Shown piece after piece: positions 1 to 5,327 of a stretch of DNA of 7,957 nucleotides (positions are counted from its first letter, which is position 1; each line of letters starts with the position of its first letter). This DNA is from Lysobacterales bacterium (GTDB lineage Bacteria; Pseudomonadota; Gammaproteobacteria; Xanthomonadales; Rhodanobacteraceae). The notes beneath the pieces were generated by a model, which searched no databases, was not told where the DNA came from, and saw only the letters and a list, made by a program, of their open reading frames with translations. The stretch covers positions 1 through 7,957 of the forward strand of contig JAAFHE010000127.1 of the NCBI GenBank assembly GCA_013298265.1, read 5' to 3'. A program made the translations under genes and the position numbers.

Positions 1-1
1 G

Positions 2-229
2 CGCATCAATCCGTCCTGCCGCGACTGGCTGCTGTTCTCGCACTGCTCGGCCGAAGCCGGCCACGCACGCGTGCTCGAGGCGCTGGAAGCGCGCCCGCTG
101 CTCGACCTGGGCCTGCGCCTCGGCGGCGGCGGCGGCGCGGCGGTCGCCGTGCCGTTGCTGCGCCTGGCCTGTGCGCTGCATGCGGGCATGGCCACGTTCG
201 CCGAGGCGCAGGTGTCGGGCAAATCCTGA
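2..229 (+). CDS. cobT: CobT C-terminal part: nicotinate-nucleotide-dimethylbenzimidazole phosphoribosyltransferase (5' end outside window)
   Basis: Only the last 75 codons are present; the gene enters from the left edge and stops with TGA at 227-229. CobT moves phosphoribose from nicotinate mononucleotide to the lower-ligand base (dimethylbenzimidazole), giving alpha-ribazole phosphate for cobalamin assembly in the cytoplasm. Visible family marks are the HCSAEAGH segment (visible residues 14-21), PLLDLGLRL (32-40), the Gly/Ala-rich loop and the MATFAEA segment near the C-terminus (63-69), all in the usual order and spacing. Oddity: the loop that normally reads LGEGSGA or LGEGTGA reads LGGGGGA here, encoded by five consecutive GGC codons (122-136), so the glutamate thought to be the catalytic base (Glu317 in the Salmonella enzyme, aligned from memory) is a glycine. 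The stop overlaps the cobC start by one base, so the two are translationally coupled. Family assignment is secure; activity is uncertain. Confidence 0.9.
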   Translation, partial: RINPSCRDWLLFSHCSAEAGHARVLEALEARPLLDLGLRLGGGGGAAVAVPLLRLACALHAGMATFAEAQVSGKS

Positions 230-795
230 TGCAGCTAATGCGCCACGGCACGACCGGACAGCCCAGTTACCGCGGCCAGATCGACGATCCGCTCAGCGCG
301 CTCGGCTGGCAGCAGTCGCGCGCCGCGACCGCCGACGGCGACTGGGATCTTGTGGTTTCTTCCACCTTGCGCCGTTGTTCCGGTTTCGCACAGGCCCTCT
401 GCGATGAGCGCGGGATTCCGCTGCGGCTCGATGCGCGCCTCGTCGAATACCATTTCGGCGACTGGCAGGGCCGCACGATCGCCGATCTCGAACGCAACGC
501 GGCGGCCCACCTCGCCGCCTATCGCGCCGATCCGCAGCGGCAACCACCACCACGCAGCGAAGATTTCGACGCCTTCGGCCAGCGCATCGCTGCCGCACTC
601 GATGCGGTCGCCGCGCAGCGCGCCGGACGCGTGCTCGTCATCACACATGGCGCGGTGATTCGCTGGGTGCAATGCCGGCTCGCCGGCCTACCGTTCGGCA
701 CGCTGGTCGAAACCGGGATAGCGAACGCCTCGGTGCATGCTATCGCGTGGCCGGCAGCGCATACCCCCGCGGCGGACTCACGCCGGGACGCTTGA
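229..795 (+). CDS. cobC: CobC-like alpha-ribazole phosphatase (histidine phosphatase superfamily)
   Basis: This is a complete 188-residue protein of the phosphoglycerate mutase/histidine phosphatase fold, the usual size for CobC. The phospho-accepting histidine lies in the RHG motif at residues 5-7. The second Arg cluster is in SSTLRRC (44-50), the acid residue is in EYHFGDWQG (Glu73), and the second catalytic histidine is in ITHGAVIRW (His140). CobC removes the phosphate from alpha-ribazole phosphate (or adenosylcobalamin 5'-phosphate) late in the nucleotide-loop branch of B12 synthesis. The ATG at 229 overlaps the cobT stop as TGATG. An in-frame ATG at 238 directly before RHG is possible but would leave no strand before the motif. 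No strong Shine-Dalgarno is visible, which fits translational coupling. The CobC call rests partly on the cobT neighbour; on sequence alone a general phosphatase of this superfamily is possible. No cobS follows; the next gene is convergent. Confidence 0.88.
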   Translation: MQLMRHGTTGQPSYRGQIDDPLSALGWQQSRAATADGDWDLVVSSTLRRCSGFAQALCDERGIPLRLDARLVEYHFGDWQGRTIADLERNAAAHLAAYRADPQRQPPPRSEDFDAFGQRIAAALDAVAAQRAGRVLVITHGAVIRWVQCRLAGLPFGTLVETGIANASVHAIAWPAAHTPAADSRRDA

Positions 796-817
796 ACCCC
801 GTTGCGGAAAGACTGCG

Positions 818-2014
818 CTATTCGCGCGTCGCAGGCAGCGCCTTGGCGCACTGCGGATCGCCCTGCCGGGCAACGGCAACCATGCGGTAATCGCTTCGGC
901 CCGCCACGCGAAAGAACCACGACGCGTCGTCACCGTCGCGCAGCTCGACCTGCACCGCATCGCCAGCGGCGCACGCCATCGTGTCGCCGAACTCGAATGA
1001 CGCGTCCTTGCGCGCGACCCGTATTTGCCCGTGCGCGTGCTCGAGAGCGGTAGCAGACGCCTCCTGCGACCAGAGCCGCGACACCGGCCAGCTCGACACG
1101 ATCCATTCGTCGACGAAGTCGCGTGGCGAATCGGCGACCGGCGCGACCCGCCGCGGCGTCGTACCCGAGACGTCATAGCGCCGGATGAACTCGCGATTGT
1201 GAGCGCCCAGATCGATGCTCGCACCGCGAAAGCGCAGCTCGGCATGGCCGGCATCCACGTCCAGACGCCCCATGTCATCGCCCCCCCACCATAGACTGTC
1301 GCTGCCGCTCAGCACCCGGAGCGGCCGGTCCGCGTCGGCGCCCGGACGCAGCACCGTGTAGTCGAGGGTCGACCAGCTCGAACTGCACCAGGGCCGGATA
1401 TGCGAGACCACCGCGAACCAGCGCCCGTCGGCATTGCGCGGCGAAACGGCGTGCTGGAATGCGTCCCACGCGCCGTCGATGCGGGTGTACGGCTCGCTGG
1501 TCCACTGCAGAACGCGGCGCCAGCCACCGTCGTGTCGCGCGTACACCAGCCACAGTGAATCGGAACCGCAGGGAATGGGGATCTGCACTACCACGCTGAG
1601 CAACGCGCCATCGTGCTCCCGGCGCGAGCCAAACCGCAGTGCCGGTGCCGCCGACTCCTCGGCCACGCCGGTCGTTGCCGGTGCAGCCGGCGCCGCCGCC
1701 GCAAGCGCGAGGTCGAGCAATGGCGCTTCCGGCAGGGACTCGGCGCCGAAACAGGCCACCTGCGCGTCGACCAGTGCCACCAGCTCGCGCTTCAGCGTGG
1801 TGATGGCTGTGGTCGTTGCCGGTGCCAGGTCAACGTCAAGCGTGGTGTTCGCAAGCACGGCCCGCCGCAGCGCAGCGTATGGTCCGGCGATGGCCGTCGC
1901 GGCCCGCCGCGCCGCCGATTCCGCGCAACCCGGAGTAACGGCATCCGCTGCACAGGGCAATACGACTGCGCTGGCGAAGAGGATGCAAATGATGCGCAGC
2001 AGAATGGCGTTCAT
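818..2014 (-). CDS. Exported protein of unknown function with N-terminal signal peptide
   Basis: The gene encodes 398 residues from the ATG at 2014; the stop is TAG at 818-820. The open frame continues to an ATG at 2101, but the 2014 start is chosen because it puts a standard signal peptide at the very N-terminus. That peptide has an Arg at position 7, a hydrophobic core (residues 8-20) and a likely cleavage after the ADA at 23-25. An AAGG lies just upstream, rather close to the ATG. The mature part has six cysteines (30, 88, 149, 210, 348, 389), an even number compatible with disulfides in the periplasm. It also has an Ala/Pro-rich linker (about 103-125) and a C-terminal half rich in Trp, Asp and short beta-like strands, with repeated GSDSLW motifs at 150-155 and 237-242. 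There is no lipobox: the core is followed by LPC rather than a small residue before Cys. I do not recognise the family. It converges on cobC with 22 bp between stops and does not look functionally tied to it. Confidence 0.72.
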   Translation of the reverse strand: MNAILLRIICILFASAVVLPCAADAVTPGCAESAARRAATAIAGPYAALRRAVLANTTLDVDLAPATTTAITTLKRELVALVDAQVACFGAESLPEAPLLDLALAAAAPAAPATTGVAEESAAPALRFGSRREHDGALLSVVVQIPIPCGSDSLWLVYARHDGGWRRVLQWTSEPYTRIDGAWDAFQHAVSPRNADGRWFAVVSHIRPWCSSSWSTLDYTVLRPGADADRPLRVLSGSDSLWWGGDDMGRLDVDAGHAELRFRGASIDLGAHNREFIRRYDVSGTTPRRVAPVADSPRDFVDEWIVSSWPVSRLWSQEASATALEHAHGQIRVARKDASFEFGDTMACAAGDAVQVELRDGDDASWFFRVAGRSDYRMVAVARQGDPQCAKALPATRE

Positions 2015-2150
2015 GACCTTGCACGATAGCGGAAACGAAGGCGCCGGTCGCCGCTCGCTCGGCAAGCGGCCAGAGATGAATGCAGCACGCCAAACCGGCA
2101 TGCGACCGGCTGCACGTTCAAACCCGGCATCGGCGCTGTCGAGGTGCGCC

Positions 2151-2194
2151 GCGAGATCGCTGCTGGGCCACCCTGTCGCCGAGCAGGATCTCGC
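2151..2194. repeat. Imperfect inverted repeat, 13-bp arms with one bulge
   Basis: The left arm GCGAGATCGCTGCT (2151-2164) pairs with the right arm AGCAGGATCTCGC (2182-2194) over 13 base pairs, with a single unpaired G at 2159 and a 17-nt loop. It has no U-tract on either strand, so it is not a typical intrinsic terminator. It could be a protein-binding site, an RNA hairpin in the tail of the SNF2 transcript, or chance. Confidence 0.4.
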
Positions 2195-2284
2195 CTGTGG
2201 ACCAGAGACTGCACACCGGCGCCGCAGGCGCTGATCGGCTGGACTGCGAGATGGCAGGGCCGCGACATCGCGCGGCGCCGCAGT

Positions 2285-2303
2285 ACCGGCACAAGCTGCC
2301 GGT
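2285..2303. repeat. GC-rich hairpin downstream of the SWIM-SNF2 stop
   Basis: ACCGGCA (2285-2291) and TGCCGGT (2297-2303) form a perfect 7-bp stem with a 5-nt loop about 45 bases beyond the SNF2 stop codon in its direction of transcription. No run of T follows, so a rho-independent terminator is not supported, but it could stabilise the 3' end of the transcript. A perfect 12-bp palindrome CACCGCGCGGTG (2310-2321) lies between it and the stop codon. Confidence 0.35.
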
Positions 2304-2347
2304 CCGCCGCACCGCGCGGTGTCCCGATGGTTCTGCGCCTGTCGGGC

Positions 2348-4810
2348 TCATGCCTTGCTGCGCAAGGCACTCGCCAGCATTGAAAACGCGTCGGCGAGTA
2401 CTCGTGCCGTTTCTGGTGGTGGCAACGGCACCTTGAGTGTGCTCGCGCCAGTTGCCGGATCGCGCTCGATCCAGGAGTGCGCCGGAGCGGCAGGATCGTT
2501 GGCCGCCGCCAGAGCGGAAACCAACTGAGCGCCTACCTGCGCCAAGGCTCGCCAGGGATCGGCATCAGTTGACTGCTGTGCGTTCTGCGCTGCGTGATCA
2601 GCGCTGGTTCCTGTCCCCACCTCATGTTCGCGCGTGGGTGCAGGCTCTGCCGGGCCACCCGCAAACGGCACCTCCTCGGCCGCGGTCATGACCTCGCTCT
2701 CGCCCATATGGCCGGTCACCTGCTCAACGTCTTTCATGAAGCGGTTGAGACGTGAGCCGCCTAACGAAATCTCTCCCGATCCGCCGTCGAGTATCCCCGC
2801 GGAGAGTGAGCGCTTGAAGGCCAGCACCGAGAGCATGCCTTCCTCGATCGTCCCCTTGGCGACGAAATTGACGATCTGCACCGGCCGTTTCTGCCCCATG
2901 CGATGAATCCGGGCGATTCGCTGTTCGAGCACGGCCGGATTCCACGGCAGATCCATGTTCACCAGGACCGATGCGTGCTGCAGGTTAAGGCCGGTGGAGC
3001 CCGCATCCGTGGACAGGAATACCCGGCAGTCCGGATCGTCCCTGAAGCGTTCGACCAGCGCCGGTCGCTTCTCCGAGGCCACGCCGCCGTGAAAGCTCAC
3101 GTAGCCGATGCCGCGCGCTTCGAGCCGGCGAATCACGATGTCGTGGGTGCGCGTCCACTGGCTGAACACCACCGCCTTTGTGTCTGGCTGTTCAAAAAGG
3201 TTGTCGAACAGCGCCGCCAGTTCATCGGCCTTGACGCCGTGATCGCTCGTCTGGTCGAGCAGATAGCTGCTGTTGCACGACATGCGCATGTTCTGCAGGG
3301 CACAGGTCAGCCTTCGCTGGTCCTTGTCGGAAAGGAATTTCGTCTTTCGCCAGCGCTGGACGATCCGGGTCACGATCTCCGCGTTTTCCTGGTGGTAGGT
3401 CATCTGCAATTCGGTCATCGGCACCAGCAGGTTCTGGTCGGTGCGCTCGGGCAACTGCATCAGGACTTCGGATTTCCGGCGCCGGATCATGATGGGCGCC
3501 AGCGTCTGGCCAATCTTTTCGAGTCCGGTGTAGCCGGTAACGCGCCCGCTCTCGTCTTTCACCTGATGTTCGTGCAGCAGCTTCCAGGTAGGTCCCAGGC
3601 GATGCTGATCGACGAACTGGACGATCGAGATGAGTTCCTCCAGCTTGTTTTCCAGCGGCGTACCGGTGAGCACCAGCGCATAGGGACTGTCGATGCGTTT
3701 CAGGGCACGGGCGGCTACCGTGTTCCAGTTCTTCACCCGTTGCGCCTCGTCGACAATCACCAGCTCCGGTGACCAGGCCGCGATCAGATCGAGGTCCGGC
3801 TGGAGCTTTTCGTAGTTGGTGATCTTGCAGAAATCGTCGAGCAGATAGTCCTTCTGCCGTTGTGTCCGCCCGCCGGCGATGACACGTGACTCCCGTCCGG
3901 AAAAACGTACGATTTCACTTTGCCACTGGTACGTGAGCGACGTCGGACAGATGACCAGCACTTTCGCTACGCCGAAATGCCGCGACAGGATTTCGGCAGC
4001 AGCAATGGCCTGGATGGTTTTTCCGAGACCCATTTCGTCGCCGATCAGCGCCCTGCCCGCCCGAACCGCGAACAGTGCACCTTCGGCCTGATACGGATAT
4101 AGCGGCACGTTGAGCAGCTTCTTGAGGCACGCAGCCTCGCCGGTGTGCCCGATGATGTCGTCCAGCACCGCCGCCCGCCGATCGGCGTCGCGCCGGCCAG
4201 CGACGAAATCGAGGGCATCGTCATCGGCGCGCAACTCGTGGCCGCTCTTGGCCACGGTGACAACGAAACGCTCCAGTTCGCCGAACTTTTCCGCCGGAAG
4301 CATCCAGCCCCGCGTGTCGTCGAATAGCTGTCGGGCTGCTTTGAGTACGGAGGAGGGACAATCCGTGCCGGCGCGGAAATGAATCGCGCGCCCGCCGGCG
4401 TTGCGCAGGTTCAGCTCAGAGAACGAGGGCTGGTAGCCGCGCGCTAGAGCCAGCTTGGCGCCACGTTTCTTTTCCAGTTGCGCGAGAACAAATTCGATGT
4501 GCTTGCAGGTGCCCAGTTCGTTCGTGGCGTAGTCGGGACAGGTGCAATGATTGTCACTCGGCCGGTTGCCGCGTATCGCCACGCGATAGCTGCTCTTCGA
4601 CTGCGGGTTACCGACGCGGAACTCGGAAAACACGGGCTTATCGCCAATATTCTCCAGCTCGAACGTCTGCTCGCGGCCAAACTGGCGGCGCAGAATGCGC
4701 TGCCATTCAACCACGGAAATTTCCGCAGGCGCATGCGTTCGGGATAGCTTCCGCTCCTTTTGCGGCTTGCTCGCCCTGGCGCTGCGTGGCTTCGTGGATT
4801 TGCTTTTCAT
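2348..4810 (-). CDS. SWIM zinc-finger, SNF2-family DNA-dependent ATPase (helicase-like)
   Basis: This complete 820-residue protein has a basic, Lys/Arg/Ser-rich N-terminus (1-25). It is followed by a SWIM zinc-finger with the CxCx10CxH pattern (Cys89, Cys91, Cys102, His104), likely to bind DNA or protein. The Swi2/Snf2 ATPase core then carries GDEMGLGKT (257-265, Lys264 contacting ATP), motif II DEAQ (354-357), TGTP (382-385), VVFSQW (547-552), STDAGSTGLNLQ (600-611) and QRIARIHRMGQ (630-640). All ATPase motifs look intact. SNF2 ATPases translocate on double-stranded DNA and remodel protein-DNA complexes; they rarely unwind. Residues about 700-750 are a low-complexity Glu/Pro/Ala linker, followed by a short C-terminal domain (750-820) I do not recognise. 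The ATG at 4810 is well fixed, since an in-frame TGA lies six codons upstream, but no Shine-Dalgarno is seen. It lies on the same strand as the helicase-nuclease pair, behind a 175-bp spacer, so it may have its own promoter. Substrate and pathway are unknown. Confidence 0.93.
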   Translation of the reverse strand: MKSKSTKPRSARASKPQKERKLSRTHAPAEISVVEWQRILRRQFGREQTFELENIGDKPVFSEFRVGNPQSKSSYRVAIRGNRPSDNHCTCPDYATNELGTCKHIEFVLAQLEKKRGAKLALARGYQPSFSELNLRNAGGRAIHFRAGTDCPSSVLKAARQLFDDTRGWMLPAEKFGELERFVVTVAKSGHELRADDDALDFVAGRRDADRRAAVLDDIIGHTGEAACLKKLLNVPLYPYQAEGALFAVRAGRALIGDEMGLGKTIQAIAAAEILSRHFGVAKVLVICPTSLTYQWQSEIVRFSGRESRVIAGGRTQRQKDYLLDDFCKITNYEKLQPDLDLIAAWSPELVIVDEAQRVKNWNTVAARALKRIDSPYALVLTGTPLENKLEELISIVQFVDQHRLGPTWKLLHEHQVKDESGRVTGYTGLEKIGQTLAPIMIRRRKSEVLMQLPERTDQNLLVPMTELQMTYHQENAEIVTRIVQRWRKTKFLSDKDQRRLTCALQNMRMSCNSSYLLDQTSDHGVKADELAALFDNLFEQPDTKAVVFSQWTRTHDIVIRRLEARGIGYVSFHGGVASEKRPALVERFRDDPDCRVFLSTDAGSTGLNLQHASVLVNMDLPWNPAVLEQRIARIHRMGQKRPVQIVNFVAKGTIEEGMLSVLAFKRSLSAGILDGGSGEISLGGSRLNRFMKDVEQVTGHMGESEVMTAAEEVPFAGGPAEPAPTREHEVGTGTSADHAAQNAQQSTDADPWRALAQVGAQLVSALAAANDPAAPAHSWIERDPATGASTLKVPLPPPETARVLADAFSMLASALRSKA

Positions 4811-4919
4811 GGATGCGAGCCCGATTCAACAGCGTGCCGGTGGGGGCGTCCGGATGACCAGCGGCGGGGCAGTCACGCCGTCTCGCCGTGTCAACCGCAC
4901 GCCGCAACGAATCTACAGA

Positions 4920-4943
4920 CTGTTGCCGGCACGACAGCAACAG
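4920..4943. repeat. Inverted repeat CTGTTGC-N10-GCAACAG
   Basis: Perfect 7-bp arms (4920-4926 and 4937-4943) are separated by 10 bp, with an 8-bp palindrome TGCCGGCA (4924-4931) overlapping the left arm. It lies about 110-135 bp upstream of the SNF2 start and next to a second inverted repeat. It could be an operator half-site pair or a transcript hairpin. Confidence 0.4.
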
Positions 4944-4952
4944 CTTTCGAGG

Positions 4953-4969
4953 TTGATACAAATGATCAA
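4953..4969. promoter_or_regulatory. Operator-like inverted repeat TTGAT-N7-ATCAA
   Basis: TTGATACAAATGATCAA has 5-bp arms around a 7-bp centre, in the only AT-rich patch upstream of the SNF2 gene. The size and spacing (17 bp overall) match a site for a dimeric helix-turn-helix regulator, but no regulator gene is present in the window. The arms are short, so chance remains possible. Confidence 0.3.
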
Positions 4970-4985
4970 TATACCTTCTGAGCAT

Positions 4986-5255
4986 TCACGCCGGCCCGAT
5001 CATTTCCGGGTGTCTGGAGTCTGCGATTCTCGATCCATAGTCCCAATGCTCATGCGGGACAGGCAACCTGTTCAGCTCGCGCCGCCGGGCGTCCCATGCC
5101 GGCAGGAACGCGCGCACGAGCGCCTTGAAACGTTCGTCGCGGATCGGCTCCAGCAAATTGCGCCCCGATGTACTCCAGGCATCCTGGCAGCTGATCCCTG
5201 TCGCGAGAGACGCGCGAGCTGCCTTCAGGTACCACGCACTAGTCGCAAACGTCAT
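4986..5255 (-). CDS. Small protein of unknown function (possible), downstream of GIY-YIG nuclease gene
   Basis: The frame encodes 89 residues from ATG at 5255 to TGA at 4986-4988. It has a protein-like composition (spread of Trp, Tyr, Phe, Leu, charged residues) rather than the Arg/Pro/Ala excess of the shadow frames nearby, and roughly three quarters of its codons end in G or C, consistent with coding. Residues about 8-16 and 35-60 look amphipathic and helical. I recognise no domain. It is in the same frame as the upstream nuclease gene and open all the way back to that gene's amber stop (5328-5330), with no ATG, GTG or TTG before 5255. It could therefore be a separate small protein, a relic C-terminus, or reached by readthrough. 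There is no Shine-Dalgarno at normal spacing; the nearest GGAAG (5284-5280) sits in a potential hairpin about 24 nt from the ATG. It could also be non-coding. Confidence 0.42.
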   Translation of the reverse strand: MTFATSAWYLKAARASLATGISCQDAWSTSGRNLLEPIRDERFKALVRAFLPAWDARRRELNRLPVPHEHWDYGSRIADSRHPEMIGPA

Positions 5256-5258
5256 GCG

Positions 5259-5288
5259 CGAAGAAGGATCCGCTGCAAACTTCCTTCG
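5259..5288 (-). repeat. Potential mRNA hairpin before the small reading frame
   Basis: On the minus strand, CGAAGGAAG and CCTTCTTCG pair over 9 positions (seven Watson-Crick pairs, one G-U, one mismatch) around a 12-nt loop. The only purine-rich Shine-Dalgarno-like segment of this stretch lies in the 5' arm, and the ATG at 5255 follows the 3' arm by three bases. It could sequester the ribosome site or be chance. Confidence 0.3.
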
Positions 5289-5327
5289 ACGCCGGCGCCC
5301 AGGGCTATTCTTGCCTTTGGGACTGTC

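Larger units (their letters stand above)
2015..2347. other. Non-coding spacer between exported-protein gene and SWIM-SNF2 gene
   Basis: This 333-bp stretch holds no convincing gene. Open frames on both strands here have Arg/Pro/Ala-rich translations without motifs, as expected in GC-rich DNA. Both flanking genes are on the minus strand, so it must hold the end of the SNF2 transcript and the promoter of the exported-protein gene. I see no convincing -35/-10 pair and no hairpin with a T-tract. It is unusually dense in short GC-rich inverted repeats, the best of which are listed separately. Confidence 0.6.
4811..4985. other. Spacer upstream of the SWIM-SNF2 gene; likely regulatory region
   Basis: This 175-bp gap contains the most AT-rich patch of the neighbourhood (about 4950-4980) and two inverted repeats (listed separately). 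That fits a promoter/operator for the minus-strand SNF2 gene. I could not find a -35/-10 pair with proper spacing on the minus strand; TATATT (4973-4968) resembles a -10 box but has no matching -35 at 16-18 bp. Confidence 0.4.

Noticed and set aside
354..357. DEAQ in place of DEAH in the SNF2 protein (residue positions 354-357) as a damaged motif II
   Set aside because: DEAQ is a common form of motif II among bacterial SNF2 ATPases, so it does not suggest loss of activity.
2015..2101. Longer start for the exported-protein gene (ATG at 2101)
   Set aside because: It would bury the signal peptide 29 residues inside the protein; the ATG at 2014 gives a standard export signal.
2110..2135. GTTCAAACCC resembling a tRNA T-arm
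   Set aside because: The flanking bases do not form the 5-bp T-stem and no anticodon arm, acceptor stem or CCA is present.
1434..2234. Long plus-strand open frame (266 codons)
   Set aside because: It lies antisense to the exported-protein gene and its translation is Arg/Ala/Ser-rich without motifs; the minus-strand frame has a signal peptide and normal composition.
2011..2370. Minus-strand open frame (119 codons) in the spacer
   Set aside because: Extremely Arg/Ala/Pro-rich, overlaps both neighbours, no ribosome site or motif; typical of non-coding GC-rich DNA.
2903..3772. Long plus-strand open frame (289 codons)
   Set aside because: It is antisense to the SNF2 ATPase core, whose motifs prove the minus strand is coding.
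4953..4975. TTGATA ... TATACC as a plus-strand promoter
   Set aside because: The spacing is only 11 bp and no plus-strand gene follows.
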